DNA from: Gammaproteobacteria bacterium
GTDB taxonomy: Bacteria > Pseudomonadota > Gammaproteobacteria > Steroidobacterales > Foliamicaceae
Length of the DNA stretch: 64,000 nt
Direction of reading: 5' to 3'
Assembly (NCBI GenBank): GCA_011523505.1
Contig: WTGP01000018.1
Span: 431,777-495,776 of the forward strand
The translations under genes were made by a program, and so were the position numbers. Shown here one piece after another: positions 44,032-55,742 of the stretch (the first letter of the stretch is position 1; each line of letters begins with the position of its first letter). The notes under the pieces are model-generated. The model was given only the letters and a program-made list of their open reading frames with translations. It was not told the origin of the DNA and made no database searches.

Positions 44032-45408
44032 ATGCAAGCTGCACCGACTCGCTTTGCGCGCGTGTTGAAGACGCGCGACGTACTGATGCTCTCATTCGGA
44101 GCGATGATCGGCTGGAGCTGGATATTGATGACCGGCTACTGGGTCGGCAACGCCGGAAGTCTCGGAACATTGATCGCGTTCGCCGCCGGCGGCCTGGTGA
44201 TCGGGTTCATCGCGCTCACCTATGCCGAGCTGGCCTCCGCGATGCCGCGGGCCGGCGGCGAGCACGTCTACACCCACGCCGGGCTGGGGGCCGGCTGGTC
44301 GTTCGTCTGCACCTGGGCGCTGCTGATGGCCTACGTGACCGTATGCGTGTTCGAGTCCGTGGCGCTGCCCACAGCGGTGGAATACCTGATACCCGCGATC
44401 CGTATGGGCGCGCTCTGGCACGTCGCCGGCGCCCCCGTCGACGCGGGGTTCATCCTCGTGGGTCTGGCGGGCGCCGTCGTGATGACCTGGATCAACGTCG
44501 TCGGCATCCGGACCGCGGCGATCGTCCAGGGCATCGTCACCGTCGCAATCTTCGTTTCCGGCGTGGTGCTGTTCGCCGGGGCGGCCGGTTTCGGCCTGCC
44601 CGAACTGGCGGAACCGAAAATCGCCGTTCCGGCCACCGGCATTCTCACCGTCCTGATCATGGTCCCCGCCCTGCTGGTCGGATTCGACGTGCTTCCGCAG
44701 TCGGCGGAGGAAATCGACCTTCCGCCGAAGCGCATCGGGCGATTGCTGATCGTCTCCCTGGTCATGGCCGTGGCCTGGTACGGCGCGATCGCCTGGTCGG
44801 TGGCGGTGGCGCTCACCCCGGAGGAGCTGGCCGGCGACGGGCTGATTACGGCGGATGCGGCGAAGAAGCTCTGGTCCCTGGCCGCGGGCGGCTCCTGGGC
44901 CGGCGTGGCGCTCACGATCGGCGGTATCGGCGGCGTGCTCACAAGCTGGAACGCCTTCATTATCGGCGGCAGCCGCGTGGTCTTCGCCCTGGCCAAATCA
45001 GGCAGCCTGCCCGCCGTGTTCGGGCGGCTTCATCCGCGCTACAAGACGCCCTATGTTGCCGTGCTCGCGATCGGACTGCTGAGCTGCATTTCGCCATTGT
45101 TCGGGCGGACGATACTGGTGTGGCTGATCAACTGCGGCAGTTTTGCCGTTGTGGCCGCCTACCTGTTCGTGCCGATCGCTTTCCTGGCCCTTCGCCGAAG
45201 CCAACCCGACCTGCCCCGGCCCTACAAATTGCGCTATCCGCGGTTCGTAGGCATATCGGCCATCGTGCTGGCCCTCGGCCTGCTCTGCCTGTTCATGCCC
45301 TTCAGCCCGTCCAGCCTGGTCTGGCCACAGGAATGGGGCATCGTGCTGGGCTGGGGCGCTGCTGGCCTCCTGGTCTGGTTCACCCGCCGGACTAAACCCC
45401 CTGCTTGA
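44032..45408 (+). CDS. APC superfamily amino acid/amine permease
   Basis: A 458-residue permease with twelve membrane helices. The first helix motif is [11 protein letters not shown], a variant of the APC GxG unwound substrate site, and [21 protein letters not shown] in helix 3 is diagnostic of the superfamily. It is the last gene of the plus-strand operon and overlaps the 3' end of prfB by 17 bases in convergent orientation. It most likely carries the cluster's substrate, probably an amino acid or other amine, across the inner membrane. Confidence 0.88.
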   Translation: MQAAPTRFARVLKTRDVLMLSFGAMIGWSWILMTGYWVGNAGSLGTLIAFAAGGLVIGFIALTYAELASAMPRAGGEHVYTHAGLGAGWSFVCTWALLMAYVTVCVFESVALPTAVEYLIPAIRMGALWHVAGAPVDAGFILVGLAGAVVMTWINVVGIRTAAIVQGIVTVAIFVSGVVLFAGAAGFGLPELAEPKIAVPATGILTVLIMVPALLVGFDVLPQSAEEIDLPPKRIGRLLIVSLVMAVAWYGAIAWSVAVALTPEELAGDGLITADAAKKLWSLAAGGSWAGVALTIGGIGGVLTSWNAFIIGGSRVVFALAKSGSLPAVFGRLHPRYKTPYVAVLAIGLLSCISPLFGRTILVWLINCGSFAVVAAYLFVPIAFLALRRSQPDLPRPYKLRYPRFVGISAIVLALGLLCLFMPFSPSSLVWPQEWGIVLGWGAAGLLVWFTRRTKPPA

Positions 45409-46487
45409 GGCCCGCTTCGATAAACGGGCCCAGGGCGCCGTTCAGGACTGCCGTCGGGTTGCCGGACTCCACGCCGGTGCGCAGGTCCTTGACCCGCGAC
45501 TGATCGAGCACGTACGAGCGGATCTGGTTCCCCCAGCCGATTTCGGCCTTGCTGTCTTCCAGGGCCTGCTGCTCCGCCCGCCGCTCGCGTTCGGCCAGCT
45601 CGAATAGCTTGGCCCGCAGTTGCTTCATGGCCGTGGCCCGGTTCTTGTGCTGCGAGCGCTCGTTCTGGCACTGCACGACGATGCCCGTTGGCTGGTGGGT
45701 AATGCGAACCGCGGATTCGGTGCGGTTGACGTGCTGGCCCCCGGCGCCGCTGGCGCGGTAAACGTCGATTCGCAGATCGCCGGGATCCACTTCCACCTCG
45801 GCCTCCTCCTCGATCTCCGGCGAGACGAAAACGCTGGCGAACGACGTGTGCCGGCGGGCCCCTGAATCGAACGGCGACTTTCGCACCAGGCGGTGCACGC
45901 CGGTCTCGGTGCGCAGCCAGCCGTAGGCGTGATCGCCGCGCACGTGAACGGTGGCGCTCTTTACTCCGGCGACCTCGCCGTCGGAAGCCTCGATCAGTTG
46001 CGCATCGAACCTGTTGGCCTCGCAGAACTTGAGGTACATGCGCAACAGCATTTCGGCGAAATCCTGCGCATCGTGCCCGCCGGATCCGGCCGTGACTTCA
46101 AGAAACGCGTTGGAGCCGTCCCTGGCGCCGCCGAACATGCGGCGGAACTCGAGCTTTTCCACTTCGTCCGCAAGCTTCCCGATTCCGTCGCCCACGTCCT
46201 TCAGCGTGGCTTCGTCCTTCTCTTCCAGGGCGAGTTCAAGCAACTCATCCAGTTCGCTGACATCGGCCGCCAGGCGGTCGAGGGTCTGCGTAACCGATTG
46301 CAGGGACGCCCTTTCGCGTCCCAGCGCGCCGGCGGTTTGCGTATCGGACCAGACGGAAGGGTCGGCGAGTTCGGTTTCGACTTCGCTTAAGCGCCGGGCC
46401 TTGCCGGCGTAATCAAAGGTACCCCCTAAGCGCCTCGAGTCGGGCGCCCAGATCGGCAAGCAGCGGCGTAAGCTGAGTCGTTTCCAT
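45392..46487 (-). CDS. prfB: Peptide chain release factor 2 (with programmed +1 frameshift)
   Basis: RF2 recognises UAA and UGA stop codons. The gene is read in two parts: 46487-46416 (24 codons from ATG) and, after a +1 shift skipping T46415, 46414-45392 (340 codons), giving 364 residues against 365 in E. coli. The first part ends in the in-frame UGA used for autoregulation. The second part begins [13 protein letters not shown] and contains the peptidyl-hydrolysis motif [10 protein letters not shown]. The stop-recognition region is in the second domain. Normally lysS follows, but here lysS is about 18.8 kb away on the same strand. Confidence 0.96.
46412..46427 (-). promoter_or_regulatory. 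prfB: RF2 programmed +1 frameshift site
   Basis: On the minus strand the sequence reads CTT AGG GGG TAC CTT TGA T. An internal Shine-Dalgarno-like AGGGGG lies three bases before the slippery CTT codon, which is followed by in-frame TGA. This matches the E. coli prfB shift signal. Low RF2 stalls termination at UGA and lets the ribosome slip forward into the RF2 reading frame, so RF2 controls its own level. Confidence 0.95.
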
Positions 46488-46591
46488 GGCGGCGAAGCGT
46501 ACGGCACTCCCCCGCGCAACGCAACCGCAACGCCGCACTTTCGGAGTGAGCACAACCGGCCTTTTGCAGCAATCGAAAAACACGTGCGACT

Positions 46592-46597
46592 TATAAT
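46592..46597 (+). promoter_or_regulatory. -10 element of the third TonB receptor
   Basis: A perfect TATAAT lies about 50 bases before the receptor ATG (46648). TTGCAG at 46564-46569 is a possible -35, but the spacing is 22 bases, longer than ideal. The rest of the gap 46488-46647 between divergent prfB and the receptor has no structure I can name. Confidence 0.4.
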
Positions 46598-46647
46598 TTG
46601 GAATCAGTCGCGTGAGAATTTTCCTGCATCAGCTGAGGTAAGGCGCA

Positions 46648-49173
<2,526 letters not shown>

Positions 49174-49183
49174 CGGCCCTCCC

Positions 49184-49549
49184 TTAGCGGACGCGCAGGG
49201 CGGCGGCGACGGCGCGGCCTTCGGACGCCAGCACGTTGTAGGTGCGGCAGGCCGCGCCCGTGTCCATGACCTCGAGTCCTATGCCTCTGACCAGCAGCTT
49301 TCCGCCGATGTCGTGATCGGGAAAACGCTGCACCTCGCCGGTACCCAGGATAATGACGTCGGGCTGTTCCTCGATCAGCGGCGCGAGGTGCTCCAGGACT
49401 ACGGGTTCATCGTCCTTCACTGGCCAGGGCCGGACTTCCTCGGGGCTCAGCAGGACCGGCTCGCGCCAGACGTCCTTGCCGATACGCAATTCACCCGGAC
49501 GCCACCACCGCACGGTGAGCGCGCCCCCGGCTTCCAGCTGAAGCTTCAC
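49184..49549 (-). CDS. Mth938/NDUFAF3-like (DUF498) protein
   Basis: A 121-residue protein of the Mth938 fold, with the family core DVIILGTGEVQRFPD followed by LLVRGIGLEVMDTGAACRTYNVLASEGRAVAAAL. Related human NDUFAF3 assists complex I assembly; bacterial functions are unclear. The start is a GTG overlapping the acyl-CoA ligase stop (GTGA). It converges with the receptor gene with a 10-base gap. Confidence 0.85.
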   Translation of the reverse strand: MKLQLEAGGALTVRWWRPGELRIGKDVWREPVLLSPEEVRPWPVKDDEPVVLEHLAPLIEEQPDVIILGTGEVQRFPDHDIGGKLLVRGIGLEVMDTGAACRTYNVLASEGRAVAAALRVR

Positions 49550-51159
49550 GCCGCCGCGGCGAACTGTTCGCGCAGCTTGAGCTTGCTGACCTTGCCGGTG
49601 GCGGTGTGCGGCAATTCGTCGGTGAATTCCACCGCATCCGGGATCCACCACTTGGCGACCCTGCCCTCGAACCAGGCCAGCAGGGCGTCGGCATCGACCG
49701 CCGCATCCTCCTTGAGGCAGACGATCAACAGCGGCCGTTCCGACCATTTCGCATGCGGCATCGCGATCACCGCCGCCTCGGCCACGGCGGGATGCGCCAT
49801 GGCCACGTCCTCCAGTTCGATCGAACTGATCCACTCGCCGCCGGACTTGATCAGGTCCTTGGTGCGGTCGGTAATGCGCATGAAGCCTTCCGGATCGATG
49901 CTGGCGACGTCTCCGGTGTCGAACCAGCCGTCCTCCAGCGCCGATTCCTCCGCGCGGTAGTACCGGTTCGCGACCCATGGTCCACGAACCTGCAGGCGCC
50001 CCACGGCCTTGCCGTCTCGCGGCAATTCCTTGCCGTCGTCGTCGACCAGGCGCATCTCCACGCCGTACGGCGCGCGCCCCTGGCTCAGACGCTGGTGCAG
50101 TTTGGCCTCGGCATCCATGCCGGCGGTACTGGATGTAGGCGCGTTGACGCTGCCCAGGGGGCTCATTTCGGTCATGCCCCAGGCGTGGACCACATGAATC
50201 CCGTGCTTCTCGGCAAAATCCACCATCATCGAGCGCGGGCAGGCCGCGCCCCCCACCACCAGGTCCTGCACCGTTTCCAGGCGCTGGCCGGTGGCGTCCA
50301 GGTAGTTCAGCAAACCCAGCCAGACGGTCGGCACGCCCAGCGCCTTGGTGACACGCTCGCCGTTCATCATGACCGTAAGGGCCTCCGGATCGCCTGCCTT
50401 GGGGCCCGGAAGCACGAGCTTTGCGCCCACCATCGGAGCGCTGTAGACCACCCCCCAGGAGTTGGCGTGAAACATCGGCACAACCGGCAGTACGCTGTCG
50501 GTGCTGTTGATGCTGATCGCATCGGCCAGTGCGCTCGCGTAAGTGTGCAGGACGGTGGAGCGGTGCGAGAACAGCACACCCTTGGGATTTCCCGTCGTGC
50601 CCGACGTGTAACAGAGGGAACTGGCCAGGTTTTCGTCAAGATCGGGCCAGTCACAGGAATCGCTCTCGCCCTCGATCAGTTCCTCGTAGCTGATGAGGTT
50701 CGGCACCGAAGATTCGGGCATGGCCTCCTTCGAGCAAAGCAGGACATGGGCTTCCACGCTCGGAAAGGCGGGGTGCAGCTTCTCCAGCAACGGGAGCAGC
50801 AAGGGGTCGGAAAAAAGAAAACGGTCCTCGGCGTGGTTGACGATGTATTGAAGCTGCTCGGGAAACAGTCTCGGATTGATGGTGTGCAGAATGCCGCCCA
50901 TGCAGGAAATGCCGTAGTACAGCTCCATGTGCCGGTAATCGTTCCAGGCCATGGTCGCGACCCGGTCGCCCTGCTTCAGGTCCAGGCGCCTGAGCGCGTT
51001 GGCCAGTTTCGCGGCACGGCGGAAGATCCCGGCGTAGGTCGTTCGGTGCGCGGGGTTTTCAACCGTGAGCGAACAGACCTCCGAGCCGCCGTGCTGGGCT
51101 TCCACGTGGCGCATCAGGCTGGTCACCGTCAGGGGGTAATCCATCATCAGGCCTTTCAT
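49546..51159 (-). CDS. Long-chain fatty acyl-CoA ligase (AMP-forming)
   Basis: A 537-residue ANL-superfamily enzyme. Motif A3 is YTSGTTGNPKGVLFSH, motif A5 is HAWGMTEMSPLG, the hinge DRTKDLIKSGGEWIS follows GWFDTGDVA, and the C-terminal catalytic Lys is in TATGKVSKLKLRE. The SSIELEDVAMAHPAV segment is standard. It resembles medium- or long-chain fatty acid ligases (the FadD3/AlkK type) and probably activates fatty acids for oxidation. GGAGG precedes the ATG by ten bases. It follows nlpD, where many gammaproteobacteria have rpoS. Confidence 0.88.
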   Translation of the reverse strand: MKGLMMDYPLTVTSLMRHVEAQHGGSEVCSLTVENPAHRTTYAGIFRRAAKLANALRRLDLKQGDRVATMAWNDYRHMELYYGISCMGGILHTINPRLFPEQLQYIVNHAEDRFLFSDPLLLPLLEKLHPAFPSVEAHVLLCSKEAMPESSVPNLISYEELIEGESDSCDWPDLDENLASSLCYTSGTTGNPKGVLFSHRSTVLHTYASALADAISINSTDSVLPVVPMFHANSWGVVYSAPMVGAKLVLPGPKAGDPEALTVMMNGERVTKALGVPTVWLGLLNYLDATGQRLETVQDLVVGGAACPRSMMVDFAEKHGIHVVHAWGMTEMSPLGSVNAPTSSTAGMDAEAKLHQRLSQGRAPYGVEMRLVDDDGKELPRDGKAVGRLQVRGPWVANRYYRAEESALEDGWFDTGDVASIDPEGFMRITDRTKDLIKSGGEWISSIELEDVAMAHPAVAEAAVIAMPHAKWSERPLLIVCLKEDAAVDADALLAWFEGRVAKWWIPDAVEFTDELPHTATGKVSKLKLREQFAAAA

Positions 51160-51209
51160 GAATCAAGCACCTCCGCAAGTGTGCTTTCGAAGAGGAAAAG
51201 GTCGAGATT

Positions 51210-52073
51210 TCATCCGTCGCGCCGCGGCAGCAATCGAACGGGCTCGACCGGCTTGCCGTTGCGGCGAATCTCGAAGTGCAGCATGGCCGCATTGCCGGGC
51301 CCCACGCCCATCGTCGCGATCGGCTGGCCGGCGCGCACCTCGTCGCCTTCCTTGACGAGAATCCTCTCGTTGTGGCCGTAGGCGCTCAGCCACTCCGGGG
51401 AATGCTGCACGATCACCAGGAGTCCGTACGCCTTCAGTCCGTCTCCCGCATACATGATCTTGCCTCCGTCGGAGGCCATGATGTCCTGACCGCGCGTCCC
51501 CAAGATACGGATGCCGTAGTCGCCGTCCCGCGCCCGCGCGCCCTCGACATCCACGCTCCCCGCTGTGGGCCACTCCCATCCGGTCGCGCCCGATGCCGGC
51601 CGGGAAGGCGGAGATGACGGGGCCGGCGAGCCCTGCGGCGACGAACCCCGATCGCTGGCGGCCCCGCCGGCTGCGGAGACCCGGGTCCCCGGAGATGAGA
51701 CCGGAGCGGCGGCAACGGAACCCGAAGCAGCATAGCCCGGTGGGGGCGTGAGCCTGATTCGCTGCCCTACCAGGATCAGGCTGCCGTCACCCAGTTCATT
51801 CCAGGCCGCCAGGTCGCTCACCGAATGGCGGAATCGCCAGGCGATGGAGAATAGCGTGTCGCCCGCCTCCACCGTGTACCAGTCGTTGGCGCCGGCCGCG
51901 CTCCGCCGGGGCGACTCCGACGGAGTGGCGGCGGAGGGAATGGCTTCGGGCGGGGCCTGGCCGGCGGGGGCCGGGTCTTCCGGAATCCAGTTCCAGCATG
52001 CGGACAACAGCAACACGCCGGCCGTCAACAGGCACATGCGGCCCGCGCTGCGAATTCGAGGGACCATGCTCAT
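51210..52073 (-). CDS. nlpD: NlpD-like lipoprotein (LysM plus degenerate LytM domain)
   Basis: The ATG at 52073 overlaps the yqaA stop (ATGA) and gives a 287-residue lipoprotein with lipobox LLSAC near residue 27. A LysM domain runs about residues 63-107 (YTVEAGDTLFSIAWRF), then a Ser/Pro/Gly-rich linker, then a LytM domain from about residue 165. In the LytM domain the first His of HLHFE is replaced (MLHFE), so zinc hydrolysis is lost. That is as expected of NlpD, which activates the amidase AmiC during cell separation instead of cutting peptidoglycan. The pcm-yqaA-nlpD order supports it. Confidence 0.9.
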   Translation of the reverse strand: MSMVPRIRSAGRMCLLTAGVLLLSACWNWIPEDPAPAGQAPPEAIPSAATPSESPRRSAAGANDWYTVEAGDTLFSIAWRFRHSVSDLAAWNELGDGSLILVGQRIRLTPPPGYAASGSVAAAPVSSPGTRVSAAGGAASDRGSSPQGSPAPSSPPSRPASGATGWEWPTAGSVDVEGARARDGDYGIRILGTRGQDIMASDGGKIMYAGDGLKAYGLLVIVQHSPEWLSAYGHNERILVKEGDEVRAGQPIATMGVGPGNAAMLHFEIRRNGKPVEPVRLLPRRDG

Positions 52074-52651
52074 AGATACCACCATAACCCAATTGCGACG
52101 ACAATCAGACCGATCAGCGCCCAAGCGGCCCGGTCCGAATAGCGAATGGCGCGGAGCGCCCTGGGGCCGAGCCAGGCAGCCAGCGAACCGACCAGGAAGA
52201 AACGCAATCCGCGGCCGAGGAACGAAGCCGTAACGAAGGCGCCCACGTCCATGCTCATGCCGCCGGCGGCAATGGCGAAGACCTTGTACGGGAGCGGGGT
52301 GAAGGCCGCCATGACCAGCGCCCAGTAGCCCCAGCGCTCATACCAGGACTGGACCTGCGAATACTGCTCGCCCCAGCCCCATTCCTGAATCAGGGGCAAC
52401 ACGGCGTCGATCGCAAGATAACCGAGCAGCAGACCGCACAGGCCGCCGGCCACCGAGAACACGAGGGTCAGTAAAACCAGCCGGACCGTCTTCTTCGGCT
52501 GCGCGGCGCACATCGGCACCAGCATCACGTCCACGGCGATCGGAAAGAAAATGGACTCTGCGAAGCTGACCGCGCACAGCACGGCCGGCGCCCCCGGCAG
52601 GCGGGCCCATGCCACTACGCGATCGACAAGCCGTGCCGGCGCCGTTTCCAT
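52070..52651 (-). CDS. yqaA: YqaA/DedA-family (VTT domain) membrane protein
   Basis: A 193-residue membrane protein of the VTT/DedA superfamily with about five hydrophobic segments and the FTPLPYKVFAIAAGGMSMD segment, characteristic of the YqaA subgroup (the ...TPxPxK... re-entrant region). DedA-type proteins are implicated in lipid scrambling or envelope homeostasis. It sits between pcm and nlpD, overlapping nlpD by four bases, a common gammaproteobacterial arrangement. Confidence 0.85.
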   Translation of the reverse strand: METAPARLVDRVVAWARLPGAPAVLCAVSFAESIFFPIAVDVMLVPMCAAQPKKTVRLVLLTLVFSVAGGLCGLLLGYLAIDAVLPLIQEWGWGEQYSQVQSWYERWGYWALVMAAFTPLPYKVFAIAAGGMSMDVGAFVTASFLGRGLRFFLVGSLAAWLGPRALRAIRYSDRAAWALIGLIVVAIGLWWYL

Positions 52652-52665
52652 CGTGTTGTCCTGCG

Positions 52666-53358
52666 TCAGCCCTGCCCCGGCAACAGCGGGACGAAGGCGA
52701 CTTGAGCCAGGCTCTCGCGCACGTCACCGCTCTCGCCGCGCTCGATGCGCACGAGTTCCTGGCGGGAATGGTCGCCCAGGGGAATGACGATGCGCCCGCC
52801 CGGCGCCAGCTGGTCCAGCAGCGCCTGCGGCACGGCCGCAGACGCCGCGGCGACGAGGATCCCGTCGAAAGGCGCCTGTCCCGGCCAGCCGAGCATTCCG
52901 TCGCCGTGCCGGAAGCGCACGTTGTTGCAGCCCAGTTCCGCCAGCAGCGGCCGGGCTTCGGCGAGCAGCGAGCCGATCCGCTCGATGCTGTACACGGACC
53001 GCACCAGCGGGGCCAGAATCGCGGTCTGGTATCCGGAACCGCATCCGACCTCAAGCACCTTGGCGGGCCGCCGCATCCGGCCGTCCTCCTCCATCAGCAA
53101 CGCCTGCGTCATCAGGGCCACGACGTAAGGCTGCGAAATGGTCTGCCCGGACCCGATCGGCAGCGCATTGTCGTTGTAGGCGTAGCGTTCCAGCGCTTCT
53201 TCGATGAACAGGTGGCGCGGCGTGCGGCGTATCTGCTCCAGGACCTCCGCGCTGCGGATTCCGCGATCGCGCAGCGAATCCGCCAGGCGGTCGCGGACTC
53301 GTGCGGACGTCAGGCCAATCCCGCTACGCCGGCGTTGTCCCGGGCGCGACGGGTTCAT
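52666..53358 (-). CDS. pcm: Protein-L-isoaspartate O-methyltransferase
   Basis: Pcm methylates isoaspartyl residues to start repair of aged proteins. The 230-residue protein has the family N-terminal segment ARVRDRLADSLRDRGI, then GSGQTISQPYVVALM and motif I LEVGCGSGYQTAILA. The ATG at 53358 overlaps the surE stop (ATGA). An upstream in-frame extension overlapping surE is rejected. surE-pcm is a conserved stationary-phase pair. Confidence 0.94.
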   Translation of the reverse strand: MNPSRPGQRRRSGIGLTSARVRDRLADSLRDRGIRSAEVLEQIRRTPRHLFIEEALERYAYNDNALPIGSGQTISQPYVVALMTQALLMEEDGRMRRPAKVLEVGCGSGYQTAILAPLVRSVYSIERIGSLLAEARPLLAELGCNNVRFRHGDGMLGWPGQAPFDGILVAAASAAVPQALLDQLAPGGRIVIPLGDHSRQELVRIERGESGDVRESLAQVAFVPLLPGQG

Positions 53359-54098
53359 AGCTGCAGCCAGTCGCGGGTCGCTTCGAGACGGTTGTGATCG
53401 GTCAGGTCGCACTGAAGCGGCGTCACCGAAATCCATCCGTCCTGCACGGCAAAGAAATCGGTGCCCGGCCCGGCGTCCAGCCCGTGGCCGGGAAGACCCA
53501 TCCAGTACAGCTTGCCGCCGTAGGGATCGCCCGACACCTTGACGCGGGCGGCCTTGTGGCGGTGTCCCAGCCGTGTCAGCTTGAAGCCGCGGATGTCGTC
53601 CCAGGGCAGATCGGGCACGTTCACGTTCAGCAGCATGTTGCCCGGCGGCTGGTTCCTGTTCAGTCGCTCGAACAATTCGCTTACCGCGCGCTGCGCGGCG
53701 TCGAAGTTTTTGGGCGGGTAGCCGGCGACCGATATCGCGACCGCCGGCACGTCCAGGACCCTGGCCTCCATCGCCGCCGCCACGGTGCCGGAATACAGCA
53801 CGTCGTCGCCCAGGTTGGGGCCGTGGTTGATGCCGGAAAACACCATGTCGGGGTCCTCCGGCAACAGCCCCGTAATGGCGATGTGCACGCAGTCGGTGGG
53901 CGTGCCGGAACAGTACCAGCGGTTCGTTCCCAGCTTCGTGACCCGGAGCGGCTCGAACAGCGTGAGCGAATTGCTGGCGCCGCTGTGGTTCCGCTCGGGC
54001 GCAACGAGCATGATTTCGGCCAGCCCGAGCAGCGCGCGCTCCAGGGCCTGCAGGCCCTCGGCGCGGTAGCCGTCGTCGTTGGAAAGCAGGACCCGCAC
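53355..54098 (-). CDS. surE: 5'/3'-nucleotidase SurE
   Basis: SurE is a metal-dependent nucleotidase that dephosphorylates nucleoside monophosphates. The 247-residue protein begins MRVLLSNDDGYRAEGL, supplying the metal-binding NDDG pair. It also has the conserved APERNHSGASNSLT, CVHIAITG and SGINHGPNLGDDVLYSGTV segments. It lies 7 bases after ftsB and overlaps pcm. The usual ispD, ispF and truD genes between ftsB and surE are absent. Confidence 0.95.
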   Translation of the reverse strand: MRVLLSNDDGYRAEGLQALERALLGLAEIMLVAPERNHSGASNSLTLFEPLRVTKLGTNRWYCSGTPTDCVHIAITGLLPEDPDMVFSGINHGPNLGDDVLYSGTVAAAMEARVLDVPAVAISVAGYPPKNFDAAQRAVSELFERLNRNQPPGNMLLNVNVPDLPWDDIRGFKLTRLGHRHKAARVKVSGDPYGGKLYWMGLPGHGLDAGPGTDFFAVQDGWISVTPLQCDLTDHNRLEATRDWLQL

Positions 54099-54105
54099 GG
54101 GTGAT

Positions 54106-54438
54106 TTACTCGCTCGGGTCTCCGGGCTGATCGGACTGATCGGGGTCTTCGGTTGGCGCCTCTTCCTCGACCAGCAGGTAGATCTTCTCGTCGGGCCCGA
54201 TCATGCCCAGTTCGGAGCGCGCCAGCCGCTCGATCTCCTCGTCGCCCTCCTTGAGGCTCTGGACCTCGGCGCCCAGGCGGCGGTTGCGCTCCCTGAGCGC
54301 GGCGTTTTCCTGTTCCTGTTCGGACAGTTCCTGGTTGGCGCACAGGCCCAGGAGGCCGTCGTCGGCGAACCACAGCGGGTATTGCAGGCCCGCCAGCGCC
54401 AGGCCGGCCAACACGATTCCTGCAGTCTTAGGCTTCAT
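54106..54438 (-). CDS. ftsB: Cell division protein FtsB
   Basis: A 110-residue bitopic protein with one N-terminal membrane helix (about residues 6-24), the family sequence [10 protein letters not shown], a coiled coil of about residues 36-75, and the conserved [15 protein letters not shown] at its end. It has a longer acidic tail than E. coli FtsB (103). FtsB works with FtsL and FtsQ at the divisome. Its start overlaps the enolase stop by four bases. Confidence 0.92.
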   Translation of the reverse strand: MKPKTAGIVLAGLALAGLQYPLWFADDGLLGLCANQELSEQEQENAALRERNRRLGAEVQSLKEGDEEIERLARSELGMIGPDEKIYLLVEEEAPTEDPDQSDQPGDPSE

Positions 54439-55742
54439 TGCCGTTCCGGGCGGAAGCCATTAGCCACGGAGGTGGGGAAGGCGCTGAGGCCGGCGTAGGG
54501 CGCGTCGGCGCCGAGCTCTTCGGCAATGCGGAGCAGCCGGTTGTATTTCTCGGTGCGATCGGAGCGGCACGGGGCGCCGGTCTTGATCTGGGTTGCCGCC
54601 GACCCCACCGCCAGGTCGGCGATGAAGGTGTCGGCCGTTTCGCCCGAGCGGTGCGAGATGACGGCCGCGTAGCCCGCAGCAACGGCCGCATCGATGGCCG
54701 CGCGCGTTTCGGTAAGCGTGCCCACCTGGTTCGGCTTGATCAGGATGGCGTTGCCGATGTTGCGCTCGATGCCCTCGGCCAGAATCGCCGTCTGCGTCAC
54801 GAAAAGGTCGTCGCCGACGAGTTGCACCCTATCGCCCAGCGCGAGGGACAGGGCTTCCCAGCCGTCCCAGTCGTCCTCGGCCATGCCGTCCTCGATGCTC
54901 ACGACCGGGTAGCGGTCGGCAAGTTCCGCGAACCAGCCGGCGAAGTCGGCCGGGTCGAAGGTGCGGTCTTCGGATTCCAGGCGGTACAGGCCTTCGGAAT
55001 ACAGTTCGCTGGCGGCCACGTCCAGACCCAGGAGGAAGTCCCCGGGCACGCTGAAGCCGGCCTGCTGAATCGCTTCGATCAGCGCCTCCAGCGCCGCCTC
55101 ATTGGAAGGAAGATCGGGCGCGAATCCGCCTTCGTCGCCCACCGCCGTCGACCGGCCGGACTTCCGCAGGACGCCCTTCAGTACGTGGTAGACCTCGACT
55201 CCCCAGCGCAGCGCTTCGGTAAAGTCGCCGGCGCCCACCGGCAGGACCATGAATTCCTGAACGTCCAGGCGATTGTCGGCATGTGCGCCGCCGTTGAGGA
55301 TGTTCATCATCGGCGTGGGCATCGCGGGCGTCCCGGCGCCCAGGCCGCGGTAAAGCGGTTCGCCCTGCGCGGCCGCGGCGGCCCTGGCGGCGGCCAGGGA
55401 AACGGCCAGGATCGCGTTCGCCCCGAGTCGCGACCGGTTGGCGGTGCCGTCCAGCGCAACCATTCGGGCATCCAGCTCGTCCTGGCGCTCGCCGTCGGCG
55501 CCAAGCAGGGCCTTGCAGATCTCGCCGTTGACATGGCGCACGGCCGACTGGACGCCGCGCCCGCCAAAGCGGCCGGAATCACCGTCGCGCAACTCGACCG
55601 CTTCGCGCGCGCCGGTGGAGGCCCCCGAGGGCACCGCCGCCCTGCCCCGGGCTCCGCAGCTCAGCGCCACCTCGGCCTCCAGCGTGGGGTTGCCGCGCGA
55701 ATCGAGAATCTCGCGCGCGTGTATGTGGGCTATTGCAGACAC
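54435..55742 (-). CDS. eno: Enolase
   Basis: Enolase interconverts 2-phosphoglycerate and phosphoenolpyruvate and may also be part of the RNA degradosome. The 435-residue protein has N-terminal ILDSRGNPT, substrate-loop VPSGASTG, metal ligands in [19 protein letters not shown] and LVGDDLFVT, catalytic Lys in [10 protein letters not shown], and SHRSGETAD. The start is GTG and overlaps the kdsA 3' end by 13 bases. The pyrG-kdsA-eno-ftsB order is standard. Confidence 0.96.
   Translation of the reverse strand: MSAIAHIHAREILDSRGNPTLEAEVALSCGARGRAAVPSGASTGAREAVELRDGDSGRFGGRGVQSAVRHVNGEICKALLGADGERQDELDARMVALDGTANRSRLGANAILAVSLAAARAAAAAQGEPLYRGLGAGTPAMPTPMMNILNGGAHADNRLDVQEFMVLPVGAGDFTEALRWGVEVYHVLKGVLRKSGRSTAVGDEGGFAPDLPSNEAALEALIEAIQQAGFSVPGDFLLGLDVAASELYSEGLYRLESEDRTFDPADFAGWFAELADRYPVVSIEDGMAEDDWDGWEALSLALGDRVQLVGDDLFVTQTAILAEGIERNIGNAILIKPNQVGTLTETRAAIDAAVAAGYAAVISHRSGETADTFIADLAVGSAATQIKTGAPCRSDRTEKYNRLLRIAEELGADAPYAGLSAFPTSVANGFRPERQ

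Noticed and set aside
31946-45408. Reading the cluster as a DMSP lyase (DddP plus cupin lyases) or ectoine degradation (DoeA) pathway.
   Set aside because: M24 and cupin families are shared with those pathways, but the accompanying DoeB, DoeD, acetyltransferase or acrylate genes are absent, and no diagnostic residues could be confirmed.
34260-45408. Search for CRISPR arrays, transposases, integrases or terminal repeats bounding the island.
   Set aside because: No regular short repeats, transposase or recombinase motifs, or matching flanking repeats were seen by eye in the window.
51210-52073. Calling the LysM/LytM protein an active M23 endopeptidase.
   Set aside because: The HLHFE motif reads MLHFE and the other zinc ligands are not evident, so a degenerate NlpD-type activator fits better.
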